Assembly: GCA_026004735.1 (NCBI GenBank)
Contig: BPJS01000001.1
Coordinates: 1,798,001 to 1,862,000, forward strand
Length of the DNA stretch: 64,000 nucleotides
Reading direction: 5' to 3'
Source: Isosphaeraceae bacterium
GTDB taxonomy: Bacteria > Planctomycetota > Planctomycetia > Isosphaerales > Isosphaeraceae
Of the stretch, positions 27,014-35,158 are shown one piece after another (within the stretch, counting starts at the first letter, position 1; every line of letters begins with the position of its first letter). The notes under the pieces were generated by a model that saw nothing but the letters and a program-made list of their open reading frames with translations, made no database searches and was not told the DNA's origin. The position numbers were made by a program, and so were the translations under genes.

Positions 27014-27301
27014 TCAACATGAAAACATGTTGCACACACACCCACCGCCGCCGCACCCGCCCGGCCCCAGTACGCAGTTAAACCACGGTGACGACTGGCA
27101 ACTCCAACCGGTCCCAGTGCAGCCCACGCAGCCGTTCCCGTTCGCGGGGCAGCCGCCGCCCGGGATCGGCGGAGGCAAGCAGGCGTTCCCGGGCATGATC
27201 GGCCCGGCCCAGGCCCGATTGATTATCGTCTCCCCGGCGATCAGGATAAAGCCGAGAAGCCACGTCGCGAGGCATGTGCGGGTCACGCGGGTCCGAGCCA
27301 T
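27014..27301 (-). CDS. Small exported 10-cysteine peptide
   Basis: 95 aa from an ATG with GGAGG six bases upstream; a GTG five codons earlier is the alternative. MARTRVTRTCLATWLLGFILIAGETIINRAWA is split here for reading: a charged start, a hydrophobic core and an AWA cleavage site. The mature ~60 residues hold ten Cys in a Gly/Pro-rich context (GGGCPANGNGCVGCTG, WSCQSSPWFNC, GGCGGGGCVC, final FSC). No known family is recognised. The pattern suggests disulphide bonding, metal binding or surface cross-linking. First gene of the cassette; 95 bases separate it from the next. Confidence 0.65.
   Translation of the reverse strand: MARTRVTRTCLATWLLGFILIAGETIINRAWAGPIMPGNACLPPPIPGGGCPANGNGCVGCTGTGWSCQSSPWFNCVLGPGGCGGGGCVCNMFSC
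27015..27032 (-). repeat. Perfect 7-bp inverted repeat at the end of the Cys-peptide gene
   Basis: CAACATG and CATGTTG are separated by four A residues (T on the coding strand), overlapping the stop codon of the Cys-rich peptide gene. The structure lies inside the putative polycistronic message and might attenuate or process it so that the peptide is made in excess; it has no T-tract of terminator length. Confidence 0.4.
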
Positions 27302-27499
27302 GACGACCTCCACCACGAAGGAGTCGAGATTCGAAGACCACGACTCCCGATTCTGCGGGGGGGGGAGAAGTCAAGAAGAAATCCAGACAAACGCATGCCG
27401 AGCGGAATTCGCTCAGGTTCGATATGCCCGCGCTCCTCCTGATCCTAGATCGATGAAGCTCCCGCCCACTGCGGCCGGCGAAGAACACCCCGACCACGC

Positions 27500-28522
27500 T
27501 CACTTCCCGTAGCAGCCTCGCTGGACGACCCCCTCGGCGATCTGGACGGCGTTCGTGGCGGCGCCCTTGCGGAGGTTGTCGCTCACGCACCAGAAGAGCA
27601 GGACGTCGGGCCGGCTCAGATCCTGTCGGATGCGGCCGACGAAGACGTCGTCGCGTCCGGCAGCCTCGGCGGCCAGGGGATAGAGTCGATTGGCCGGATC
27701 GTCGACGACGGTCACGCCAGGGGCCTTCGCCCAGAGGGCCCGGGCCTCGTCGGCCGAGACCGGACGGTTCAGCTCCACGGCGATTGCCTCGCTGTGGCTA
27801 AATGGGACAGGAACGCGGACGCAGGTCGGGCAGACCTGAAGCTCGGGGCGGCCCATGATTTTGCGGGTCTCGTTGACCATTTTGAGTTCTTCTTTGGTAA
27901 AGCCGGAGTCGGTGAATTCGTCGATCTGGGGGATGCAGTTGGCCAGGATTGTGTGGGGGAACTTGCGCGGCGCGGGAACGACGCCCGTCTTGACGGCCGC
28001 CTCGACCTGGATCTCCAGCTCGCGCAGACCGGTCTGGCCTGCGCCGGAGACCGACTGGTACGTGCTGACGGTGATCCGGCGGATGCCCGCGGCGTCGTCG
28101 AGGGGCTTGAGGGCGACGACCATCTGAATCGTCGAGCAGTTGGGGTTGGCGATGATGCCGTGATGGCTCGGGATGGCGTGGGGGTTGACTTCGGGCACGA
28201 CCAAGGGGACGTCCGGTTCCATACGCCAGGCGCTTGAGTTGTCGATGACGACCGCGCCGGCTTTGGCCGCAATCGGGCTCCACTCCCGGGAGACCGAGCC
28301 GGGGGTGCTTGAAAGGACGATGTCGATGCCCGAGAACTCCTCGGCCGCTAAGGGGCGCACGGTGTGCGGTTCGCCGAACGCGTGGACGACTTTCCCCGCC
28401 GAGCGTTCCGAAGCCAAGAGTTTGAGGGAGGCGACGGGAAAGGCCCGTTCCTCGAGCAGGCGAATCATCCGTTCGCCCACCGCACCGGTGGCGCCCACGA
28501 CAGCGACCGACAGTCCGGACAC
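27500..28522 (-). CDS. asd: Aspartate-semialdehyde dehydrogenase
   Basis: A 340-aa enzyme reducing aspartyl phosphate to aspartate semialdehyde, the branch point to lysine/diaminopimelate, threonine and methionine. NADP loop VVGATGAVGERMIRLLEER; nucleophile Cys129 in IIANPNCSTIQMVVAL; YQSVSGAGQTGLREL; substrate-binding RKIMGRPELQV; active-site His in VPVPFSHSEAIAVEL. The normally FSAGGS segment reads LSSTPGSVS, a minor variation. The lysine branch continues with dapL elsewhere in the window. The 211-base gap upstream is shared with the divergent purD and contains a minus-strand TAGAAT near 28625-28630. Confidence 0.95.
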   Translation of the reverse strand: MSGLSVAVVGATGAVGERMIRLLEERAFPVASLKLLASERSAGKVVHAFGEPHTVRPLAAEEFSGIDIVLSSTPGSVSREWSPIAAKAGAVVIDNSSAWRMEPDVPLVVPEVNPHAIPSHHGIIANPNCSTIQMVVALKPLDDAAGIRRITVSTYQSVSGAGQTGLRELEIQVEAAVKTGVVPAPRKFPHTILANCIPQIDEFTDSGFTKEELKMVNETRKIMGRPELQVCPTCVRVPVPFSHSEAIAVELNRPVSADEARALWAKAPGVTVVDDPANRLYPLAAEAAGRDDVFVGRIRQDLSRPDVLLFWCVSDNLRKGAATNAVQIAEGVVQRGCYGK

Positions 28523-28733
28523 GAGTTCACCTCTTGATGGTTACGGGGACAGGGGAGAGGCTCGCGGCCCGGCGCGGGGGTCGGGCGGGATGAGCGTTGG
28601 AAACGTAAGCTGAAGGCGGAAATTATTCTAACATTCGGGGGAGGCGGCGGGGTGAGTGATGCGGGTGTGCGTTTGGGGGGATCAGCCGTTACGATAGGGA
28701 AAAGGATGTTGTGAGGAACGGGGGAGCGATGGC

Positions 28734-30245
28734 GTGGTGAACGTGTTGGTGGTGGGGAAGGGCGGGCGCGAGCATGCGCTTTGCTGGAAGTTGAAGCAAT
28801 CGCCGCGGGTCAAGCGTGTCTTCTGCGCGCCAGGGAATGCAGGGACGGCATTGGAGGCGACCAATGTTCCGATTGAAGTGGGCGATACGCGGTCGCTGAT
28901 TCAATTTGCGAAGCGGGAGAACATCCGGCTGACGGTGGTTGGTCCGGAGGACCCGCTCATGGCGGGGATTGTCGACGCGTTTCAGAAGGAGGGGCTGCGG
29001 ATCTTTGGACCGCGGCAGGAGGCGGCCGAGCTCGAAGGCTCGAAGATTTTCGCCAAGGATCTGATGCGTCAAGCGGGGATACCGACGGCGGACTACCGGG
29101 TTTTTCGGGCCGCGCCGGATGCGGAGCGATATATTTTGACCCGGGATGTCTCGCTGTCGGTCCGGCCCCGGTTACGGAGTGCGCCGCGGGGAGGGGCTGC
29201 GGCGGTGACGTGTCGAACCGCGGCCGAGGCGTTGGAGGCGATCGATCGAGCGTTTGATCCCCGAGAGGGTGCCGGGGCGGTCGAGATCGAGGGCCGGGGC
29301 CAGCGGCTGGTCTTCGAGCAAGCGGCGGAGGCGCGGCGGTATGTGTTGGACCGTTCGCTGAACCTGGTGGTCAAGGCGGATGGTCTGGCGGCGGGAAAGG
29401 GGGTGGTGGTCAGCCATACGATCGGTGAGGCGATGGAGGCGATCGACGCGTTTATGGTGCGTCGGACGCTGGGCCGGGCCGGCGACCGGATTTTGATCGA
29501 GGAACGGCTGGACGGTCAGGAGGTGTCGATCCTGGCGCTGACCGACGGTCGAACGATTGTTCCGTTGGAACCGTGTCAGGACCACAAACGGGCGTACGAC
29601 GGCGACGAGGGACCGAACACCGGCGGCATGGGGGCCTACTGCCCCACGCCGATCGTGACGCCTGATCTGATGACGGTGATCGAGGGTGAGATTCTGGTGC
29701 CGGCGGTGCATGCGCTGAAGCGGGCGCGGCGCGCCTTCCGCGGACTGCTCTACGCGGGGCTGATTCTGACGAATCAAGGCCCCAAGGTCCTCGAATTCAA
29801 TGTGCGGTTTGGAGACCCGGAGGCACAGGTCCTGTTGATGCGGCTCAAGAGCGACCTGTTCGAGGCCCTGGACGCCGTGGTCGAGGAGCGACTGGACGAA
29901 GTCCAGTTGGAGTGGGATCCACGGCCGGCGCTGACGGTCGTGATGGCTTCGGACGGCTACCCGGGCAACTACGAACGGGGCCGCGCCATCCATGGGCTGG
30001 ACGATGCCGAGCGGATTCCCGACGTCAAGGTTTTCCATGCGGGAACGATGTTGCGGACGGACCCGGTGACCGGGCGGGAGATGCGGGTGGTCACCGACGG
30101 CGGACGCGTCCTCAACGTGACGGCGCTGGGCGAGACGCTGCGTGCGGCCAAGGAGCGAGCGTATCAGGCGGTCTCGGCCATACGGTTTCAAGGGGGCTGG
30201 TATCGGCGGGATATCGGCGACCGGGCGATCGCAGCAGGAGCTTGA
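28734..30245 (+). CDS. purD: Phosphoribosylamine-glycine ligase with internal tandem duplication
   Basis: 503 aa starting at one of two adjacent GTG codons, with GGGGAG upstream. PurD joins glycine to phosphoribosylamine in purine synthesis. N-domain VLVVGKGGREHALCWKL and PGNAGTA; ATP-grasp KADGLAAGKGVVVSHT (residues 214-229); substrate motif GPNTGGMGAYCPTP; metal/ATP residues in FNVRFGDPEAQV. Bacterial PurD is about 425-430 aa. The extra ~70 residues lie at about 124-193 and look like a decayed copy of 194-263 (FRAAPDAERYIL / FEQAAEARRYVL; AEALEAIDRAF / GEAMEAIDAFM). The ATP-binding Lys of the second copy is kept, so activity is likely retained. Confidence 0.92.
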   Translation: MVNVLVVGKGGREHALCWKLKQSPRVKRVFCAPGNAGTALEATNVPIEVGDTRSLIQFAKRENIRLTVVGPEDPLMAGIVDAFQKEGLRIFGPRQEAAELEGSKIFAKDLMRQAGIPTADYRVFRAAPDAERYILTRDVSLSVRPRLRSAPRGGAAAVTCRTAAEALEAIDRAFDPREGAGAVEIEGRGQRLVFEQAAEARRYVLDRSLNLVVKADGLAAGKGVVVSHTIGEAMEAIDAFMVRRTLGRAGDRILIEERLDGQEVSILALTDGRTIVPLEPCQDHKRAYDGDEGPNTGGMGAYCPTPIVTPDLMTVIEGEILVPAVHALKRARRAFRGLLYAGLILTNQGPKVLEFNVRFGDPEAQVLLMRLKSDLFEALDAVVEERLDEVQLEWDPRPALTVVMASDGYPGNYERGRAIHGLDDAERIPDVKVFHAGTMLRTDPVTGREMRVVTDGGRVLNVTALGETLRAAKERAYQAVSAIRFQGGWYRRDIGDRAIAAGA

Positions 30246-30519
30246 GTCTAAGAGTCGGGAACGGACTGGATCGACTTGGTGGACGGCGTACCGTTCGAGG
30301 CGGGATCGGGCGGGATTACCCCCGCTCGGCTTGGATCTGGTCGAATAGGTAGCGACGGCCTCGACGGGTCGAGCGGGGGAAATTGCGTTTGCCGAGGGAC
30401 GGGTGGGCCGAGGGACGGTGCGCGGAGATCCAATGCGGGTTGGAGCGAACGGGACAGCGGCCGCCATCCTGGGTGTGAGGCGTGTGGCGGCGGGGACGTG
30501 GATCGCTGGGGAGCGTGGA

Positions 30520-32073
30520 TCAGACGTTGGGGGCGGCGTCGGCCGATGCGCCGAGGGCCAGGCGAGCGGCGGTGGCGGGTGGGGGAGCGGGGCGGACGCG
30601 CCGGGGCGGGAGGGTGGGTTGGAGTTTGCGGGAGACGCGGCTGCCCCGGGGTGGGGCGAAGGGATGGGGGAAGGGCGGCTCGACGACGTTGGGGGGAGCG
30701 ACGGGGCCGAACGTGCGGGAGACGCTCTTGGCGTAGAAGGCTTCGCGGGGCCGGTTGGGAGTGACGTCGGCGTTGTTGATTCGGCCCTCGACCTTGGCGC
30801 GGATGACGCCGTGGGGGAAGAAGAGGGTCTGGGGGCTGTCGTATTCGCCTTCGAAGGGTTCGACGGCGGCAGCGAAGATGGAGTTGGTGACGTTGCCGGC
30901 GATGAGGACCTGGTGGATGGCGCCGGTGGATTTGGCGGAGGGGGTGCCGGGGTCGGTTTGAGTGAGGAAGATCTGGTCGGCCTGGAGGGCCAGACCGGCG
31001 AGGACGTTGGTGTTGACGACGTCGCCGCCGAGGGTGATCCGGCCGATCTTGTCGGCGACCTGGACGTCCGAGCCGATGGCGCCGCGGTTGGCTTCGAGGG
31101 TTTCGATCACGAGGCTGCGGATCGTGACCTGATCCATGCCGCGGCCGAACTCGAGGTGGCGCGAACCCTGGGGCGCGAGGATGAAGACGTGGCTGGTTTC
31201 GCCGCCGATGTAGATGTTGGAGATGCGATCGTTGGTCTGGATGCCGAAGTTGGTGGCGTTGCCGCCGACGCGGACGAATCCGATCTGGCCGGTGATGCCG
31301 AGCTCCTGGTCGGGGACGGAGCGGAGGATGGTTCCGCCGCCGCCGAGCAGGCCTGTGGAGGGGAAGTTGGCATTGCCGAGGATGGCGTTGGCCTGGAAGA
31401 CGTTGAGGCGGCCGGTGACGTCGATTCGGACCGAATCCTGGATTGGGTTGGGGCTCGAGGTGCCGGACTGGGCGTCCGTGATGATCTGATCGACGATGAT
31501 GCTCGTTCCGTAGGTGAAGGGAAGGCCGATGTCGATGGTGAAGGTGTCGGCCTGGTTGTCCTGGTTGGGGGGGATGGCGCCTGGGGCAGCGTAGGTGACA
31601 TCCACGCCGCCGAATCGGAGGGTGTTGACGCCGAAGGGCAGGTCGATGCTGGGGGTGACGATGTTGGAGTCGGTGCCGGTCTGGCCGAGCCAGAAGTGAG
31701 GCATGTCGATGACGTTGAGGCCGAGGTTGTGGGTGGTGAAGAGGGCCGAGAGGCCACCGAGTTGCTCCATGCTGTTGAAGAAGACCTTGCCATCGCCGTT
31801 GGGACCGCGGCGGACGGTGCCGACGAGGCGGGAGGTGAGGGGATCGGTGCCGGCGATGGTGATGGTGTCGATCAGGGCGGGCTGACCTTGGAGGGGGGCG
31901 ACGCCGTTGGCGTCGGGTTGGAGCGTGACGCGGAGGTCTCCGGGGCCGACGAGCCGGAGGACCCAGACGTCGCCGTCGATATCGACGCCCCGGAGGCTGG
32001 CGGCCAGGAGCTGGCGGAGTTCCAGGGCTTCGGGCTGGGGGCGTAGGCCCCGCGATCGCGAGCGCTGGGTCAT
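30520..32073 (-). CDS. LEPR-XLL-like surface protein, beta-rich
   Basis: 517 aa. The N-terminus RSRSRGLRPQPEALELRQLLAA resembles the planctomycete LEPR-XLL export/sorting motif but reads LELRQLLAA (Leu for Pro). The body is beta-rich with repeated Gly/Asn/Asp motifs (GQIGFVRVGGNATNFGI, DRISNIYIGGETSHVFI, DKIGRITLGGDVVNTNV, HQVLIAGNVTNS), suggesting a beta-helix or adhesin-like stack. The last 80 residues are Pro/Arg-rich. Function unknown; a cell-surface or secreted location is inferred from the N-terminus. A second open frame on the same strand is Arg/Pro-rich and is considered non-coding. Confidence 0.75.
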   Translation of the reverse strand: MTQRSRSRGLRPQPEALELRQLLAASLRGVDIDGDVWVLRLVGPGDLRVTLQPDANGVAPLQGQPALIDTITIAGTDPLTSRLVGTVRRGPNGDGKVFFNSMEQLGGLSALFTTHNLGLNVIDMPHFWLGQTGTDSNIVTPSIDLPFGVNTLRFGGVDVTYAAPGAIPPNQDNQADTFTIDIGLPFTYGTSIIVDQIITDAQSGTSSPNPIQDSVRIDVTGRLNVFQANAILGNANFPSTGLLGGGGTILRSVPDQELGITGQIGFVRVGGNATNFGIQTNDRISNIYIGGETSHVFILAPQGSRHLEFGRGMDQVTIRSLVIETLEANRGAIGSDVQVADKIGRITLGGDVVNTNVLAGLALQADQIFLTQTDPGTPSAKSTGAIHQVLIAGNVTNSIFAAAVEPFEGEYDSPQTLFFPHGVIRAKVEGRINNADVTPNRPREAFYAKSVSRTFGPVAPPNVVEPPFPHPFAPPRGSRVSRKLQPTLPPRRVRPAPPPATAARLALGASADAAPNV

Positions 32074-32356
32074 GGGTCAGGTCTCTCACTCCAGGAGGCC
32101 GGCCGAGGGGCAGACGCGGCACACTGCCGCGTTGCGGACCGCGCGCGACGGCACCTGGAAGGGCATCGTCCAGACGGGACCGGGTTCTTGAAACAATCGC
32201 GCAAATCGTCACAATCGGACCGATCGGAAGCGTCGCGGCCCGAGCGAGGCGAGCCTGGGTGTGGCTCGTCCTGCGGATAGAACCAGGCCAGGGCGGGAAC
32301 GGCTCGCCCAGACCGTGATTTTTTGTGTGATGGGATTAGGCGGAAGGCGAGGAGGG

Positions 32357-32776
32357 ATGGGAACAAGCAGGTCGCGACGGCGACCGGCGGTTCAGATCAC
32401 CACGCCACGGGCAGCCCGGCTCTACCGGCTGGTCCGGCTGCTCGAAACTGCGCCGCGCGAGCGTCCGCAGTTGCTCCGAGAGCTGGGGATCGGGCTGCGC
32501 ACGTTTTACCGGGAGACGGCGTTGCTCCGCCGCGTGGGAATTCGGCTCAAGCGCGACGGGCGGCGGTATGTGCTGACGACGCGGTTGGAACAGGTTGAGG
32601 CGTCGTTGCCGTTTCCCGATCCGCGGCTGACGTTTGCCGAGATGCGGATCCTGGCGACGATGAGCGGAGAGGTCGGGCAACGGCTAGCCCGCCTTTACCA
32701 GGAGGTCCTGGCTCTGGCCGAGATGAGTCCTGAAAAGCCCCGCAAGAACCGGGGCCGGCGGACTGAAGGACAGTGA
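32357..32776 (+). CDS. Small helix-turn-helix regulator (WYL/DeoR-type HTH without effector domain)
   Basis: 139 aa from MGTSRSRRRPAVQI; an ATG nine codons upstream is the alternative. A winged HTH covers residues 20-75 (ARLYRLVRLLETAPRERPQLLRELGIGLRTFYRETALLRRVGIRLKRDG in pattern: helix, turn, recognition helix with RTFYRE, wing ending RRYVLTT). After it only about 60 residues follow, with no WYL or sugar-binding domain. It is probably a DNA-binding protein of unknown target. The stop codon overlaps the last three bases of the convergent tRNA-Lys gene. Confidence 0.7.
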   Translation: MGTSRSRRRPAVQITTPRAARLYRLVRLLETAPRERPQLLRELGIGLRTFYRETALLRRVGIRLKRDGRRYVLTTRLEQVEASLPFPDPRLTFAEMRILATMSGEVGQRLARLYQEVLALAEMSPEKPRKNRGRRTEGQ

Positions 32777-33170
32777 CCGGGGTGGGGCTCGAACCCACGA
32801 CCAACGGATTAACGTACCTCATCGGCTTTCACCGACCGTCGGCCAGTTCGGGTGAAATTGGCCAACGTTGGGGTCTGGACTCTCCCATCGCCAAGTCTCA
32901 GGCGTGCCGCGTCGAGTCTCTGAGGCCGAGACCAGCCCGCAGGTCCGGGCGGCCTCTTGCCTGCTGATTACCCAATCTTCCCGCTTTTCGGGCCGTCACG
33001 TTGGCCATTGCTGGCTGCGTTGTGGCGGGGAAGCTCTGAGGGCGTCCCAGCATACTGCGGCATGCACACCGCACGGTTCGGATTGTTCCCGTGAGGGGCT
33101 CCTAGGGTAGGGGGCCTGAGAGGCTCCCGAGGTTTGAAGTCCGTTGCTCTACCGACTGAGCTACCCGGTC
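32774..33170 (-). tRNA. tRNA-Lys(UUU) gene interrupted by a group I intron
   Basis: The 5' exon is 33170-33137 and the 3' exon 32812-32774. Joined, they make a 73-nt tRNA in which every stem pairs: acceptor GACCGGG/CCCGGTC, D-stem GCTC/GAGC, anticodon stem ACGGA/TCCGT, T-stem GTGGG/CCCAC with loop TTCGAGC, discriminator A. The anticodon loop becomes CTTTTAA, so the anticodon is UUU (Lys). The split lies between positions 34 and 35. CCA is not encoded. Either half alone would look like a tRNA fragment. The 3' end touches the stop codon of the opposing HTH gene. Confidence 0.9.
32813..33136 (-). ncRNA. Group I self-splicing intron (324 nt) in tRNA-Lys
   Basis: The 5' exon ends in U and the intron ends in G, as the group I mechanism requires. 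The internal guide GAGCCU (33126-33121) pairs with the exon end GGACUU to form P1 with a U-G wobble at the splice site. Core elements in order: Q-like AATCAGCAGGCAAG (32969-32956), R-like CAGAGACTCGACGCGGCAC (32922-32904) and S-like AGAGTCCAGACC (32883-32872), closely resembling the Azoarcus tRNA-Ile intron. No open frame for a homing endonuclease is seen, so mobility by that route is unlikely. Short size suggests subgroup IC3. Confidence 0.88.
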
Positions 33171-33442
33171 CGAGGTGGAGATTGGATCGGCCAAGCGAAC
33201 CAACTTCCAAAAATAGGATAGGAGGATCGGCCAGCGGCGTCCAGACCCACGCCCGGGGAGGGCGACGGTCGCAAGGATGGAGTCCGCTCGACGAAGGACT
33301 TAATGAACCGCGGTTTGCTTTACGGGGTCGGAAGCGGCCGTTAGGATGCGTACACTCGAAGGTGGGCTGAAGGCCGCCGGCCCCTGCCTGAGGTGCCGCG
33401 ACCGAATTGTCACTCGAGAGGCTTCGCTGGAGACTGCCGCCG

Positions 33443-34300
33443 ATGTCGACCGACGCCAAGGAACGAGCCGCGTCTTCCCCGAGCGTCCCGCCTCGGGGGA
33501 TCCGGATCTTTACGTATCCGAAGACGATTTTTATCGTTCCGACGTTGGTGGCCGCCATCATCTCGGCGATCATCATGGCTGCGACGGGCAACGACACCTC
33601 GGACCCGAAGCGCGAGGCGATTCGTGCTCAGAAGGAGGCCGCGGCGGCGGCCAAAGCCGGCGAAGCCGCCGCGGGGACCGCTCCGAGCTCCGAGCCAACG
33701 CCAGCGCAGGCGCCAGTGCGTCGGTTCACGCGGCCGCAGAACATTGCGGGGATGCTCTTTCTGACGGTTTTTCTGCTGAATCTGGTGATCCTGTCGATCG
33801 ACTTTCCCCGGTTTACGATTATCGCGGTGGTGCTGGGGGCGGTGGCGGTTGTCTTTTTAGCGCTGTACTTGAACGTGTATTTCAATATTCTGCCGCCGCT
33901 GGTCAATTTGCTGGAGAATGTTTACGCCGTTGCCAATGCGCAGTTTTACGTGCTCGTGGCGACGATCATCCTATTTATTCTCGGGCTGATCTGGGTGACC
34001 CGGTATCTGGACTATTGGGTGATTCTGCCGAACGAAATCCTCCACAATCATGGTCCATTTTCGGATCTGGAGCGGTTTCCCACGATGAATCTGAAGTTTG
34101 ACAAGGAGATACCGGACATTTTGGAGTATGCGTTGCTGGGGTCAGGGCGGCTGGTGCTTCATGTTTACGGGCATCCGACGGCGTTTGTCCTGGACAACGT
34201 TCTCTGGATCGATCGGAAAGAGAACGAGCTCAAGCAGATCATGAGCCGGTTGGAGGTCCGGGTGACGACCGATCAGGAAGCGGATCGGATCGGCCGCTGA
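33443..34300 (+). CDS. Membrane protein of unknown function, three or four transmembrane segments
   Basis: 285 aa from MSTDAKERAASSPS. Hydrophobic segments: FIVPTLVAAIISAIIMAA (about 25-42), IAGMLFLTVFLLNLVIL (about 102-118), FTIIAVVLGAVAVVFLALYL and YVLVATIILFILGLIWV. Between the first two is an Ala/Glu/Pro-rich hydrophilic stretch. The C-terminal ~100 residues are soluble (DYWVILPNEILHNHGPFSD, GRLVLHVYGHPTAFVLDNV) with a PH-like alternation of strands. No family name is recognised. It stands alone between the tRNA gene and a convergent gene. Confidence 0.7.
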   Translation: MSTDAKERAASSPSVPPRGIRIFTYPKTIFIVPTLVAAIISAIIMAATGNDTSDPKREAIRAQKEAAAAAKAGEAAAGTAPSSEPTPAQAPVRRFTRPQNIAGMLFLTVFLLNLVILSIDFPRFTIIAVVLGAVAVVFLALYLNVYFNILPPLVNLLENVYAVANAQFYVLVATIILFILGLIWVTRYLDYWVILPNEILHNHGPFSDLERFPTMNLKFDKEIPDILEYALLGSGRLVLHVYGHPTAFVLDNVLWIDRKENELKQIMSRLEVRVTTDQEADRIGR

Positions 34301-34336
34301 GTTTTGGCGCGGCCGCTCGGTTATGGCCGGGCTGGA

Positions 34337-35158
34337 TCAGGCGGCGGGGGAAATGGTTTGAGCGGCGCTGGAGCGCAGTTCGGCCAGGATGGTGGTCTTG
34401 AGGGTGTGTTCCAGGTCGGCGAGCCGGCGGGCGACGTACGCGCCGTCGAGGACGCGATGGTCGTAGATCAGCTTGACGCAGACGTAGCCGTTGGAGTCGA
34501 TCGGGCCGTAGGTTAGGGTGGTGGTCAGGGGTGAGATCGGGTGGAGCTGCTCGGCACCCAAGGCGCCGTAGCTGGACAGGCCGAAGGTTCCGAACCGTTT
34601 GGCTCGTTTGACGCCGGAGAGGTTGAGGGTGCTCCACCAGAGTAGGCGTCGGATCGGCAGGGGAGCACGGCAGACGCGCAGCTCCTGGCGAAAGAAGCCG
34701 ATCGACTCGATCGGATCGTGTTTGAAGCAGCGAAGGGCGGCATCCAGCTCGGCGAGCGATTGCTGGTCGGGAGCGCGGAAGAGTCCGACGAAGATGCCCG
34801 GCTCGCCCTCGAAGTCGCGCTCGAGGGCCAGGGCACAGGTGGAGATCGGGTGTTCGTAGAGGCGGTTGGTGGGGAAGCTCAACAGGCAGCGCCGGAGGGG
34901 GGGGTGGTCGGCGGCGACGCAGGCATACGCCTTCATGAACAGCACGGCCCAGCTCGGGCGAATTGGGTGGTGGGCGCGAGCCTGGAGCAACGGTCCCAGG
35001 TCGAAGGTCCGGGCCACCGGGACCGAGGGGACGCGGCGCGCGAAGTGAGCCAGATCGCCGATGAAGCGGCGTGGCTCACTCAAGCGGAGTGTTCGACCGC
35101 GCGGTTCGTGCATCCCGTCACCCGAAGGAGCCGGAGGTCGAGCGGGTGAACGGGACAT
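34337..35158 (-). CDS. Protein with 2-oxoacid dehydrogenase acyltransferase-like (E2/CAT) domain
   Basis: 273 aa; the first ATG is preferred because GCGAGG is well placed before it. The C-terminus has TTTLTYGPIDSNGYVCVKLIYDHRVLDGAYVARRLADLE split by reading: the DHRxxDG motif with catalytic His and Asp of the E2/chloramphenicol acetyltransferase fold. Residues 60-110 match the trimer core (SWAVLFMKAYACVAADHPPLR). There is no lipoyl or peripheral-subunit-binding domain and no E1/E3 gene nearby, so it is not a conventional E2. It probably transfers an acyl group; donor and acceptor are unknown. Confidence 0.75.
   Translation of the reverse strand: MSRSPARPPAPSGDGMHEPRGRTLRLSEPRRFIGDLAHFARRVPSVPVARTFDLGPLLQARAHHPIRPSWAVLFMKAYACVAADHPPLRRCLLSFPTNRLYEHPISTCALALERDFEGEPGIFVGLFRAPDQQSLAELDAALRCFKHDPIESIGFFRQELRVCRAPLPIRRLLWWSTLNLSGVKRAKRFGTFGLSSYGALGAEQLHPISPLTTTLTYGPIDSNGYVCVKLIYDHRVLDGAYVARRLADLEHTLKTTILAELRSSAAQTISPAA

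Noticed and set aside
30248..32212. 654-aa frame over the LEPR-XLL protein
   Set aside because: It consists of Arg/Pro/His runs with no domain; the 517-aa frame has normal composition and an export-type N-terminus.
32774..32812. A 3'-terminal tRNA fragment resembling tRNA-Asn, as left at an integration (att) site
   Set aside because: The matching 5' half lies 324 bases away on the same strand and all stems pair with it; the sequence between has group I core elements. It is an interrupted tRNA-Lys, not an att remnant.
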